64,000 nucleotides of DNA from Phytophthora sp. 'mugwort' (lineage: Eukaryota > Oomycota > Peronosporomycetes > Peronosporales > Peronosporaceae). The notes under the pieces are model-generated. The model was not told the origin of the DNA. It was given only the letters and a program-made list of their open reading frames with translations, and did no database searches. Both the position numbers and the translations under genes were made by a program. Positions 43,904 to 55,115 of this stretch are shown here, piece after piece. Positions within the stretch are counted from its first letter, which is position 1, and each line of letters begins with the position of its first letter. The stretch is taken from positions 930,001 to 994,000 of the forward strand of contig JAUCEF010000017.1 in assembly GCA_033558025.1 (NCBI GenBank), written 5' to 3'.

Positions 43904-44338
43904 TCAACTAGCTTACAGATTAGATCCATCCCAGTGCCGGTAGATTAAAATATAACCGGTCTTACCAAAACGTCCAAACTTGACCGGGGCAGCACCACCG
44001 GGGCACACCTGTCAATCAGACAAGTAGCTATCCATCACAACCCCTATTCCACAGATCATTCTTGGCTGGGTTGCTTCATCGGACCGTTTCAGGCTATGTT
44101 TGCAGTCCGTTCCTCTCATATATGTGGTCCTCTGCTCCGAAACATCCATAACCATCTCCGATATCCGTCGTCCACAAATGGACGAACGATAAATTTTCCG
44201 AGAGCGGTTCCCAACCGTGACGTCCTGTCCCACCCAGAAAGAGCGAAAGGGACCGTGGTCAGAACACATCAATCTGAAGAGAGTTCCCAAATTCTTCTCA
44301 TTTGGCGATCCCCCCAACAAGCCTCAAGTTCTCCGCCA

Positions 44339-45650
44339 TGACCAAGTCGCCGCCAAAGACGCCCTCCGCCTACGAAGAGGCCGTCGACCAGCTCTGCGTC
44401 CTCCTAGACGGAGAGACGACGCACATCGACCCCGACTACTCCCTCCTGACCCAAATTGCCATGTGGTCGGAGGTCCGAGAACGCCTCGCCGCCAATGGGG
44501 CATCAACAGGGTTCGAAGCCCTTGACGAATTAGTTGTCTCCGTACTCCCAAGACAAACCAGGATTCCTTGCAGGACCCAAACACCCCATTTTTACGCCGT
44601 CTCTGGCCCAGGCGCGCGTGATCAAGCGCCCGGCGACACGCAGCGGCACCAAGGTCAAGTTTCCTCCCGGAAGAAACAGAAGACTGCTAACAAAAAAAGA
44701 AGACCTTTCCGCCACTCATTTTCGACTTCCACTTGCCCGACGATACTCCCGAAAAAATAAGAAATACATTGCCCAGATTCAGCAGGAGACCACGAGCAAG
44801 AACAATAACCGTTCCGCATTGCGTACCCTTGGAGAACACAACGGATTTGGTACGATCCCAAGCAGCACAAGACCCTTCACCTCACGAACTGACGCATTTA
44901 GATGAGCTTTCGTCGCATGTTATTGACTGTGCACTGTATGAACCCACCACCAAGTCAGATGTGCGTCGCAAGCAGAAACGGAACGCCGTTATCGCCAAGA
45001 TCAAGTTCCTCAGTCTCAACATAGAGGAGTTCGGATTTTACGGCTTCTCGAACAAGTACGAGAACGGTGCCTACGATACCATGATGTGGCTGGGTGGCAA
45101 GGTGGCCAAGCACTCGGTCGACGCCAAGGACGCCACCGGCCCACCCCAAGAAGACCTCGTCACCTTTTACGACGTGGTCTAGCTATGACCGTGTAATCGT
45201 CCGCGCACTAGACCCACTCCTCGTCGATGCCGACGGCTATCCATCCATTCCAGATCTTCTCGAGCAGACGTAGCAGTTCAATCCCAAGCGTAAGCCGCAC
45301 CAGCGCCTGCCAGACACGGCTACCTGCGTGAAGCTCGACGTCGTGGGCGTCCCCTCACCAGTTCATGCGTGGGTCGGCAACCGTTTCAGCGGCTCTTAGA
45401 AGGCCCTTCTTTCCGATACAACGCTCAATGTTACCTAAGTCGAGGTTGCCAAGCTTATTGTGGGCGCTAAAAGGGTCGCCCTCTACGACCGAGAAGGCGT
45501 TCAAGCTAGCCGAGCCAGGAGACGAAGACTCTGATTTCGAAGCCGAGGCCGGATTTACAGCACTTGCCCCAATAACGCTAATCCTCCTGACGAAGCTCCG
45601 CAAAAACCTCCAAGACACGAGTCTTTTCCGAGCAGTCCATCTCCGACGAC
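44339..45650 (+). pseudogene. Extra ORF near Gypsy-C, antisense to pol
   Basis: It starts at MTKSPPKTPSAYEEAVDQLC and continues DPDYSLLTQIAMWSEVRERL, shifts frame near 44,545 (GFLAGPKHPIFTPSLAQARV), shifts again to reach HVIDCALYEPTTKSDVRRKQ and NIEEFGFYGFSNKYENGAYD (45,030), stops at 45,181, and goes on beyond with RVIVRALDPLLVDADGYPS. A low-complexity acidic/Lys-rich tail follows, with an A19 run at 45,664. No known domain was seen. It faces Gypsy-C pol, which ends near 45,990. The region has the same ACCGTT enrichment as Gypsy-C, so I assign it to that element. Confidence 0.5.
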
Positions 45651-45989
45651 GAAGATGACAAGGAAAAAAAAAAAAAAAAAAACTCTCCGGACGAAGACGC
45701 TGACGGAGGAGTTGACCAAGACGCGTCTGCGGAGGACGCCGAAAATGAAGACAATACTCCCAGCGGCGAAGCTTCTTCCAGCACTGATAAAGGCGCCACG
45801 AGCACGACTACCCACAATACGACGGTTGGGGGAACCAAGTAAGATCCAAGGCTTACTAGTTGGTTCAAAATTAAAAAAAACAAATACACAAATAAAATCA
45901 CTCCACTCTCTTTCTGTTCTCAAGTCACCAATTCAATCCATATTATGACCGTTCCACTCGAACTCGAGAACCGTTCACTCATTTCGCGA

Positions 45990-46735
45990 CTACACCAGAA
46001 GTAGATAGTCGTTATCCATTTCGGCGGTAGCATCAGCCAGCCGGGCACTTCTTCGCAAAGGCGGCAAATCCTTCCTCTTTCTTTCGGCATGTTCGTAAGA
46101 TAAAATCAAAGTATCGTACGGGGGTGCGAGTACCGCTCTCGGTAGCCCAAACGTATCATAGTTCACGGAGAGCGCCAGGTATACCACGGACCGATTCACC
46201 ATCTTTTCGCAACTACCTCGAGTAGCGGGGCATCCGTTCCACTAATCATAGTATCCTCACGTCCGATCGTTCTTCGTTCTGTGAAGCTAGACTGATGGAG
46301 GTCGGACCCGTCTAAGGGTCCGTCTTCCTCTTCGTCGTCGAGGTCAGGCGGCACATCAGTCACGAACGGTCGCGTCCACCTGCCTTGGTAACGCTTCAGG
46401 CGGTTCACGTTCACGGGGACCAGACGGTCAGGGTGCGACGGAAACTCAATCCGGTTAGTATTATCCTTAATCCGCTCCATTACACGGTATGGACCGTGCC
46501 ACGAAAAAGCGAGGTTCTTCGTTCGGGTCTCACCTCTTCGAAATCTAAATGTTGATACACCCACTTCGTAGCGCACAGCGACTTGCCCTTCCAGTCGACG
46601 GTCATGCCGATCCTGGGCTTTCACCAGCTGACGCTCTACTAGATGCCTCGAGGCTCTTAGGAAGCGGTTCGGTTCCTGACGGTATTGGGCGACCTCATTG
46701 GATTTCCACTTGGTCCCTATATTCAGGAATGCCAC
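45990..46735 (-). pseudogene. Gypsy-C pol C-terminus (GPY/F module)
   Basis: An open stretch of 179 codons (46,196-46,735) contains SFSWHGPYRVMERIKDNTNR (frame as FSWHGPYRV), the GPY/F module of integrase, then PVNVNRLKRYQGRW and an acidic tail. A shorter frame at 45,990-46,202 gives the very C-terminus (RSARLADATAEMDNDY). Confidence 0.8.
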
Positions 46736-46848
46736 GTCAAGAGGTCACGCCCGTACAACGAGAGCCTCGTGATAAGCCTTTCTGTACTCGAACAGGATCC
46801 TAGGTAGATACACATCTCAATCATTCTGCGCCGCACTCACATGCATTC

Positions 46849-47632
46849 TCAGCATCCCAATAAGTGTTCCGCGAGTTTTTGTGTTTGAGGATGGTAAGCG
46901 GCACCGAACAACTTCTTGATACCCAAAGTCGGATAGAAGACCTTGGCCACTTCGGACGTAAAATTCGATCCGATATCACTTAACAACTGTGACGGGACAC
47001 CGTGACGAGCGACTACTCCGTTTAACATCGTGTCCACGAACGTAGTCGCGTCTAACCGTTCTACGGCGAACGCTTCGGTCCATTTCGTGAAATAGTCAAT
47101 GAACACAAGTATATACCGATTGCCACTGTCCGTGACTGGTAAGGGACCGATCGCATCCACTACCAGCAGCGAGAACGGTCCAGAGAGGTCGGCGACAGGC
47201 ATCCTGCATCAGTACACCACTCCATAGACGAGGGCCCTTTCCTCCATCACACTTATCTCACGCACGCAAATATTCTCGACATCTTTGTGCCTTCCCGGCC
47301 AGTAAGCGTGTCTCTTGCCTTTTTTAGAGTCTCCGTCAGCCCTAAGTGAGACAGGAAGAGGTCCGCGTGGCAGTAATGTAAGACCGTCAGAATGTAGGGC
47401 AATGGAATCACCGAAACAGTCAGGGTCCGCGCGGTCCTACCCTGTCCGGCAGGTTGGCAAGTCTCATCAATATCCCATCCTTGACATCATGTCTCGGGGC
47501 CATCTTCACCACCCGAGATCGTAATCGCGGGTCCAAAGGCATAGCGGACTCCATCAGGAACGCTATCAAGGCCATTATCCAGGAGATCTTCCTCTGATCA
47601 ACTCTGAACTGTTCCGTGTCAAGCCCAAACAC
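46849..47632 (-). pseudogene. Gypsy-C integrase
   Basis: The core at 46,849-47,202 has the first catalytic Asp in LLVVDAIGPLPVTDSGNRYI, FIDYFTKWTEAFAVERLDA, the second Asp in LLSDIGSNFTSEVAKV, and HPQTQKLAEHLLG, where the catalytic Glu position is disturbed. The zinc-binding N-terminal region lies in broken frames up to 47,632 (MRLANLPDRVGPRG region). Confidence 0.85.
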
Positions 47633-47633
47633 G

Positions 47634-48041
47634 TCACTGGGGAAACAAAGGCTCTGGATGAAGGAGCTTGAACAGTCTCTTCATCGCTATCCGGATGGTC
47701 CACTCCTTCCCGTCTAAGGCTGCCGCTATCGTGATCAGTAGAACTGTTTTCGACTGTTCCGTCGGGCTCCCGAATGAGTCTTCAACCGTTCCGTCCTCTT
47801 CAATATCGCCCGGGTTAAGGAGGTCCGCCATGGTTACAGCATCCACACGGCCGATAGGCAGACATGGCAGTACGTCGACGTGGGCCATTGACGTACCCGG
47901 TTTGTGCTGCACCTTGAACTGCAGGTTCAATATCTCCATGGCCAACCGTGCTAGTTTATCGTTCCCGGTACGGTTGCCAGGGCTAAACACCCAAGTCAAA
48001 CCCTGGTGATCCGTGCACAAATCGAACTCCCTCTTTTCCAA
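47634..48041 (-). pseudogene. Gypsy-C RNase H
   Basis: The open stretch includes EFDLCTDHQGLTWVFSPGNR, LARLAMEILNLQFKVQHKPG and HVDVLPCLP, the C-terminal part of Ty3/Gypsy RNase H (T-D-H motif and the N-x-A-D-x-L equivalent as HVDVL). The N-terminal part is in other frames up to about 48,170. I see no second RNase H before integrase in this family. Confidence 0.8.
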
Positions 48042-48168
48042 GTAACAGCGAAACTTCCGAGTCGCCCAAACTACGCCCCAGCACTCAATCTCTGAGATGT
48101 CATCCTGTTTATCGATCTAGTTCTTTTGCAATCCAGTCGGAAGCTTGCTTGCATAAGCCACGCCACGG

Positions 48169-49082
48169 TCACGATCGTCCACCTCTTGCATTAGGCAGGC
48201 CCCTTTCCCTCCAACCGTTCCACAGGGCAGAAATAAGCGCATACCCCGGGATATACCGTCTGAAATAGCTAGTTAGTCCTAGGAACGACCCTATCCCGTG
48301 GGGGTCCTGAGGAGGCCGTACGTTCATCACAGCCTTTACCTTTTCCGGGTTTGGCAAGATTCCATTAGGGTCACAATGGCCGAGGAACGCCACTTGGCTC
48401 CGTCCCAAATGACATTTCTTCATCTTAAGTTAAAACCGGATTGTTTGAACCGTGTCAGCACTTGACGGACCGGTACTAGATGCAACGGAAAGTCCTTATA
48501 AATATGACACAGTCATCAAGATATACCAGGCACACTCGCCACTTCAAATCCACGAGAACGATCTCCATCAACCGTGCAAAAGCTAGTACAGCGTTACACA
48601 GTCCAATCGGCATCACGAGCCACTCGTAGAGGTCAAACTTGCAAGTGAAAGCCGTTCTCGACACGCTGTCTCCATCCATGGGGACATTCCATTATCCAAC
48701 GCTATATCCATCGTTGAAAACAGTTGAGCTCGTCCTAGGACATCGAGAATGTCGTCGTTCAACGACATCGGGTAGCAGTCCTTCACCGCCACAGCGTTCA
48801 ACCGTCTGCAATCAATATAAAACCGTATACCACCGTCCGTTTACGAATCATCAGCACAAGACTGGCCCAGGGACTGTTCGGAGGGTTTATCTGACTTAAC
48901 CGTCTGTTCCAATAATTCTTCGGGCTATCCTTCCCAGTCTCTTCATGGGGTCCGGCACAACCAGTATACGACGAAGTAGCCACACGCCCACCGTCTCCAG
49001 ATGGTAGCTCAAACCCGAAAGCTGACTCAGGTATAACCGGATAACCGTCATAGACGCAATAACCGTTCCCTTGGAGATTCAT
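48169..49082 (-). pseudogene. Gypsy-C reverse transcriptase
   Basis: Blocks in order on the minus strand: PPNSPWASLVLMIRKRT at 48,870, RRLNAVAVKDCYPMSLNDDI at 48,805, LFSTMDIALDNG (first Asp), FDLYEWLVMPIGLCNAVLAF at 48,620, catalytic CLVYLDDCVIF at about 48,525, then VAFLGHCDPNGILPNPEKVK and GSFLGLTSYFRRYIPGYA at 48,260. Frames shift at least three times. Confidence 0.88.
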
Positions 49083-49188
49083 TCGTCAGTAGACGCATCA
49101 GAGACTTCTATTACCACCTTGCCTTACTCAACCGTGCATAGTGACCAAGCGATAAACGGATTCGGCGGCAGGCTAAGTGGTCCTTCCA

Positions 49189-49722
49189 CTAGAACGGTTG
49201 CGTCTTCGCCGACATCTCCGACAACGGAAGGTCATTACCAGAGCCTGACCCCGAGAGGTAGTCGTATGCATACATCGTAGTCATAAACGTCTCGTGCACG
49301 ACAGGTACTTCTAGCGGAAGCACCTCGCCCGTATCTTTAAGGGTCATCTTCCGTTCTTCCACGTCAAGTACAGCTCGGAACGGTCCCAGCGCATCCACGC
49401 CTAGGATGGCGTCTATATGAAGGACCCCGGCCACCAACATTCGGATGGTCAGTTCTCGTGATCCTAACCCGAGAGGAAGACTGATCCAGCCTCGGATTTG
49501 TAATCGATGTCCCGACGAACGTATCACGTGACCGTCGATCCGTTCCAAATGCTCAGTAGACTGGCCCAGTCGTTTCAACGCTCGACAGTCGATCAGACTC
49601 AAAGTCGACCATTGTCTACCAACACTTAAGAGGGAAGGCAGTCGATATAACCGCCAGAGAGCTTCAGAGTTTCCCAGTGAGAAGACTATCCTCCGTCCTC
49701 CTTTAGCTACTTCAGGCCGCAC
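49189..49722 (-). pseudogene. Gypsy-C aspartic protease
   Basis: A 177-codon open stretch contains SLIDCRALKRLGQSTEHLER and VLHIDAILGVDALGPFRAVL, the conserved second block of a retropepsin. The active-site Asp-Thr-Gly is not intact: the bases near 49,600 read V-D-N-G in a neighbouring frame, followed by a shift. A tail with SGSGSGNDLPL follows. Confidence 0.75.
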
Positions 49723-50004
49723 GTAATCAGCTTCATGCTTTAGGTCTCAGAAACCGTCCTATAGGTCGACCGTTCCTACCCGCGCGAGACCAGTCTTCGA
49801 AGCTCGGTGGCGATAAGGGCGCTCAGGTCCGATCCGATTCACGTAATGAGTCACGTCGTCATCACTTTTAGGACGGAAACACCGTTCTCCAACCGCTTCG
49901 GCACGGTTTCCATAGAGAGAAGAGTCAAAGCACACTCTCCCTCTGAGCTCGACACCACTTCCTTCGGCGGGATCTAGAAGCGCGAGGGTTCCTAGTCCGT
50001 TCTG

Positions 50005-51540
50005 TTAGCTTTTTCCAATTATGGGAGCGAATTCCGCGTAATAGTCACGAGCCCAACCCATAAAGAGAACCCATACGTCGTCAGGGAAGCCGTGTTCGGC
50101 TATTGCTCGATCAGCATGCCAGTGTAAGCGATCCCAATTTAGTTCTGGTAAATCCTTCAGTTCCCTCACCAGCTTTTTGGATTCGGATGTCCATTCTGTC
50201 ACGCCTTCATTCTGTCCTCTAGGCGAGCATTGTCCTTCTGCTCCTTGAACATCCGATACACTGCCAGGCGAGCAACCGTCCTAATTCCTGCGGAACGATT
50301 CTTTTTCCACCCAATTAAAGCAAGATCGCCTCCACGCGCAGCGGGATTGCAGACTTCCTCGTCGCATGCTTTGAAAGGAATTCCAATGTTGGCACAGACT
50401 ATCCTTCCCAGGTCAGGATCATCGTCTGGATGTCGGGTACTTCCCGGCACAGTCGTTCACGATTAGGGCGACTCCGCCCCTCACAGACTGTTCTAGACAA
50501 TCCAGTTGAGCTCGTGCCTAGTCCAATAGCAGCGAATTCACGAAAATAACGGTTAGCCTTCTTGGCTTCAGCCGATATCTTCAATGCGTCCTCAAACCAC
50601 CCTTCCCAATACTCCGGCGATGAAACCGTCTCTATCGAGCAATCCTTGTTTCGCCGCAAAACTTCCACTGGTATGTCCAACAATCGTGCCCTGTCTTCCA
50701 GAGACGGTTCGCTCGAGATCTCTGCGTTCAGCTTCATACGCTTCTTGAGCTCAACTTCATCAAGGGGGTACAAACGGTCCTCAAGTTCTTTGCCGTATTA
50801 TTCGTTTTCAACCGCTACTTCTACGCCCACCAAAACCGTTCCTTCTTGACCTGGAACGCACGCTTCCATAGCATCTAATTCGGCGTCCGTGAAGAGGCAG
50901 TGTAATCCGTCGAACTCGTCCGCTTTCTCCATTTCTTCATTCTTGATATCGGAAGGCGTCGGCTCTTTACTTGCTGCTCTTGCTTCAATATTCCTTTGAG
51001 CTTGACCTCAGGCCTTAAGACTGCAAAGGCACCGTTCTCTCTTGGACCATCCATTTCTACAAGGTAGCCTTCATAGTGCATACCGTTCCTCTGGTGGCAG
51101 CACCATCTTTCTCCGTCTTCATGGTCGTCATAGAGGCTTCCTCTCGCGAGTCGCCATAAGCTTCTTCTTATTTTTCATAGTCGCGCTTCGTCCCCACCGA
51201 GACGTCACTTCCCGTGCGCTCCGAACAAACGATATCCTCCGTCCTCGTAGCCGTTCCAGAGCGCCGTTCATCTTCTTCACTCACTTCATCTTCCGTACCT
51301 TCTTCTTCGGTTTCAACCAGTGCGGCTACGTCGACTGTTCTAATCCCTCTTCCAACCGTGTCTGGGGGCGACGGCGGGTCTAGTCTTCACCGTCGCCTCG
51401 TCCACATCGCCATCATCTCTTCCTTCATCACCTTTCCTAACGATCGACGGGCATTCCCCCTCCAAATCATCCGCACGACTGTTACTCGAGCCATTCACTA
51501 GACTAGAGAAAGGAGTGGCCCCTCCTCTCCTTCCTCCCGC
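50005..51540 (-). pseudogene. Gypsy-C gag-pol linker
   Basis: Charged open stretches in one strand direction between zinc knuckles and protease: ELKKRMKLNAEISSEPSLED at 50,740, SSPEYWEGWFEDALKISAEA at 50,620, ANIGIPFKACDEEVCN at 50,385 and ELNWDRLHWHADRAIAEHGF at 50,130. No domain is recognised. Direction, ACCGTT enrichment and position place it in Gypsy-C. Confidence 0.55.
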
Positions 51541-51545
51541 CCTCT

Positions 51546-52716
51546 TCATTGAGGACCGGGACGACTCGGGGCGTGGGCATTGCTCTGCAGTAACGGCATC
51601 ACCGCCATAAGCGAATCCAAGGTAGGACAGTCTCTGATCCCATGACCAGGTTCATCGCAGAAGCTGCATCCACGAGGAGAACGGTTGTCAGTGTTGTAGT
51701 CCGTTCCTTGGTTCAAAGGGGCTTCACACTCGATCCAGATGTGACCCATCTGTCCACACTTACGACAACTCATATATCGGCGCTTACACATAGCACGCCC
51801 AGGACCCTTGTAGTTGCAACGACCGCATACCGGAACCCCATTCTGCATAGGACCGTCGTCCTCCATCCGAATTCCTCGGACAGGGGAGGGGATTCCCTTG
51901 CAGACGTTGACCGTTCCCCGAGAAACAGGCGGCGTTGTTCGTAGCCGCAACCATCGGGACTCGATTCCGATGCGAACGCGGATCATGCCATCTGTCCTGG
52001 CTCACTGATTCCGATATTGCTGTTGTTGTTCCATGAAAGAGTGCAATTGTTGCGCGAGGGCGTCAACAGAAGTCGAAGCGGTTTCCGTCTTTTTCACGGT
52101 TGCACCGTCCGAGAGCTCCTCGTCCTCTTCTATTGGGCGGTACATATCCTTGAGCATAAGCCGCTCGCATGCCTCCGGGATGTCCGAAGTGGGACTCGCG
52201 TCCAACTTAGCCAACATGCGCTTGATTCGCAGGCCACGGCGGAACAGTTGATAACGCATCTGCTGATTCGGGTAATCCAGCGACGCACCGTGATCCTATA
52301 CTCGGTCTCCCCACTCTTCCACAGCCTCTCCAGGCCCTCTCTCTCTTCGTCGTTTCCAACCGTGCCCAGAGCTCGTCAGGCGTTCGACTTTAGAACTCAT
52401 TGTGAAACCGCAGGCGCAGATTGTTGAACGTCTTGATCCTCGAGTTCCCTCACCACCGTTCAGCCACTCGTCCTTTTAGTTTCTGGCGGAAGACCAGTAG
52501 AAGGGAACGGTCTGAAAGCCCTTCTGTGTGAGCTTCAAACGTCTCCCAGAAGTCTCGGGCTATTTCAATAGTTACCGTGTCCGAATAAAACATGGGTAGC
52601 ACCTTCACAGCATTCGAGGCAAATGTTGACAGTCCGAACGCATTCGCATTCCGGGGGACGACTCCAGTCCGACGGTTTATAGGCGTAGTCGACTGTTTGG
52701 GAACTGTTCTCGCCAT
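51546..52716 (-). pseudogene. Gypsy-C gag with zinc knuckles
   Basis: Gag starts near 52,716 (MARTVPKQSTTPINRRTG), with a capsid-like FWETFEAHTEGLSDRSLLLV and FRQKLKGRVAERW. It shifts frame, then gives DIPEACERLMLKDMY and ALAQQLHSFMEQQQQYRNQ at 52,020. Two CCHC-type knuckles follow: CRKCGQMGHIWIEC at about 51,760 and CSFCDEPGHGIRDCP at 51,650. A further Cys pair (CGRCNYKGPGRAMC) precedes them. A G-run at about 52,760 lies just upstream. Confidence 0.8.
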
Positions 52717-52756
52717 TCCACTGTTTAATCGTTCTCCAGACGGTACTGCTTTAGCA

Positions 52757-53413
52757 GGTGGGGGGGGGGGGGGGGGCTGGTAGGGTACACTGCTTTTCCG
52801 AGGGATCGCAGTACTCGGGCCAGCACGACGCCTGGTTTCTCAAGCTCATGCTTCAGCACACTCTTCTGCGGCTGACCGTTCCCTCCACTCGGGTAAAGGT
52901 AGGGTCCAGCGACAGAGTTTTTCTTAGGGCTCCATCTCCAGGCAAAGGTGGGACGATCCATGTGTGGTGGAGCGGATCCGCTGAAATTCAGTAGGATCCC
53001 AACTCACACGCACTGCGCTTAGACACCGACTAACGGATGGGGTACTCCGGCGGCCGTGTTGTTGCTGAGTGGTTCACCTTGTGTATCCGTCGGCGGGCTG
53101 GTACTGCTCTCTCGTTGACACGATGTGCGCAATTGGTGGGCCATGGACGTCCTTGTGGGGACTTGGGAGGGGGAAGATCTGCGCGGGTATTCCTGCGCAC
53201 GCGATCCGGTGTCGGTTTGGTTTTGAGCTCTTGCGTATACCTTGTAGTGCCATAATAGAAATACGGGTCCGGGGTTATTTCTTCTTGGGGGTGTCTATCC
53301 TTCTTATCGGAGTTGTCCTTGTTCTTTTACGATGCTTGCCGCCTTCAATAGCGGGATCTTGAGGGGGGGTGAGAAGCCAAAGGTTGAGCGCGACCTGGCC
53401 AAGCTATCCGGGG
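52757..53413. other. Upstream region of Gypsy-C, LTR not resolved
   Basis: A run of about 17 G at 52,760 is followed by sequence still carrying ACCGTT words (52,876). The 5' LTR of Gypsy-C should lie here or have been lost. No second copy is available, and TG...CA edges could not be decided. Short plus-strand ORFs have no recognisable motif. Confidence 0.4.
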
Positions 53414-53779
53414 TGTGACGGGAAACACAACACCTTGCGCACAGGAAGTGTGACTTCCGGAGAGTATACAAACTCTCAGTGAACGGCAGTCCACCAGTCC
53501 TTGGTCTGCGGGACTGTTACCAAATTAGGTAGATTTAAGACTGAATATATTTATAGGTGACCCCTTTTAATGCGTCCACATACTAACTATTAGTCACTTA
53601 TAAAGTACCCTAGATGTTATCCTATTGGGTGGCTCTGAGGTCTTGGTGCCATATGTGTCGTACCTATCGGTGACGTCATTAACGTCGACGTCATAGCGAT
53701 GTTTGGCCACATCACTTAGTGTACTTTGGTACACCTGCTCTGAAGAGGGACTTGGCACTCTTCATATAACCCCGTTACA
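53414..53779 (-). repeat. Gypsy-A lone LTR, 366 bp
   Basis: On the minus strand it runs TGTAACGG...CCGTCACA. By eye it differs from the 62 kb copy at roughly a dozen positions, so about 97 percent identity. The sequence after its end shows no primer binding site and that before its start no purine tract, so it is a solo LTR. The five flanking bases differ (CGGGG and TCATA), so no target duplication is visible. Confidence 0.88.
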
Positions 53780-53799
53780 TCATACGCCATGCGCACGGC

Positions 53800-54320
53800 A
53801 TTGTCACACTTGACAAAAGCGCAGTGATTCAACAAGGTAGTATTCGCCGTATTTTTCCGTGGCGGAGAGTCTGCCAATCTACGATCCGATCCTCTCACCA
53901 CGACACAGTCGAGTAAACAAAACAAAACAGACCTCCGATAACACTCAAGATTTATATTTCTTACCCGCTTCATTGCGTCTGATGGACCCGAGTCGATAGC
54001 ACACATCTTCCGCGGAGTCCTGATCGAGAGATGTTACTCGAAATAACAGCTTCTCGGAAGAAACAACCTGGATTGTCTGAAATGGCGTAGCGCTGGAAAC
54101 TATCAGCTTAGGCGTGTATCCACGGATACAAAAGGTATCATGAAAAGGTGACATCGTCCAACCAAGTCCATAAGAAACGTGGATAAGGCTATCAACACGA
54201 TCGACTTCGCTATACAGAAGCCGAAGTCATTCCAATCTGATCCAGAGTCTGAATTCCTGATACCGCATTGCACACGAAGTTCAGTTTTATTCCAATCCAT
54301 TGCCCGCAGCATATACGATA
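53800..54320 (-). pseudogene. Possible gene remnant next to Gypsy-A LTR
   Basis: Minus-strand frames read DWNKTELRVQCGIRNSDSGS, DWNDFGFCIAKSIVLIALST, then, after a frame change near 54,160, YTPKLIVSSATPFQTIQVVS and SEKLLFRVTSLDQDSAEDV, down to a GTAAGA donor-like site at about 53,962. A possible last exon after an AG near 53,890 ends 70-100 bases from the LTR. The composition is protein-like, but no family was recognised and the exon structure is uncertain. The LTR insertion may have removed its end. Confidence 0.3.
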
Positions 54321-54519
54321 TATAAATTTGGCATTAAATGTGTTTGTAGGATTTAGGCGGAACATGAGGACCTCGTCAGAAAGGGCGATTGATCGATGCT
54401 ACAATTCTAATGATCATGCAGTAACAATTTTAAACTAGAAAAGACGACACGTCTTCGGCCCCCCAGTTTTCAGTACCGCAGTTTCATGCATGTCGAAGGA
54501 GGGGTGGGATTACTACAAT

Positions 54520-54970
54520 ACTATTCAATCGCCTTTGACATGAGCCTCACTTGTAAAACAGCACTGTCGATGATATCATCCCAGTCCGCCGCTCTAAACG
54601 TCTCTAGCGCTTCTACCTGCTCTACTACGCTGTTGATTAGAATCTGTATCTACGTATTATCACCCAGTGCTTCTCCGGCAGGGGCCTCAAGTGCGTCCGT
54701 TAGTGCGCACTTCCGAAAAACAGCCTCACTTGGCATCATGATACACGAACGACAAAATGATAAATGCCAAGTGCAGACGCAGACAGCGAGGCGCAGATGA
54801 AGAAGTACCTCATTTTCGACCGTCTGCAGAGCCGCCTCTCGTTGCACCGAGACGTCTGCCTCGACAGGGTGAGCCGGAGCGCTTCGGCTAGGCCGCTGCC
54901 CCACAAATGCCCACTTGAGAAGACGAAAACGGCTTCTAATAACAACTGGATGGTTCTGGCACCTTCATAA
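54520..54970 (-). pseudogene. Possible gene remnant upstream of HIRA 3' end
   Basis: Minus-strand stretches look coding: VSVQREAALQTVENEV at about 54,825, then, across a GTACTT...GAG gap that could be an intron, FRKCALTDALEAPAGEALG, a TAG codon, and in the same frame ILINSVVEQVEALETFRAAD and WDDIIDSAVLQVRLMSKAIE ending at 54,530. The in-frame stop suggests a broken gene. No family was recognised. Confidence 0.35.
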
Positions 54971-55115
54971 AGAAATGATGCTGCTAGTCGTCAGCGCTGA
55001 ATCCTACAAGTAACGAGGAGTAATCCAAGAAAAGGAGCAAGCTAGCTTCAACCTTACTACCCGTTCCATTGCGTCTATGTGAGTGCATTTCCTACCGAAA
55101 CTCGATCCGCCGATG

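Noticed and set aside
45655..45948. Lys-rich protein after the A-run at 45,664
   Set aside because: An A19 run makes the frame meaningless. It is treated as the decayed tail of the antisense ORF.
52758..53362. Plus-strand genes over 52.76-53.36 kb
   Set aside because: Overlapping ORFs without recognised motifs, in the upstream region of Gypsy-C. No splice structure or homology was seen.
53414..53779. 5' or 3' LTR of a full Gypsy-A element at 53 kb
   Set aside because: No primer site follows its end and no purine tract precedes its start, so it is a solo LTR.
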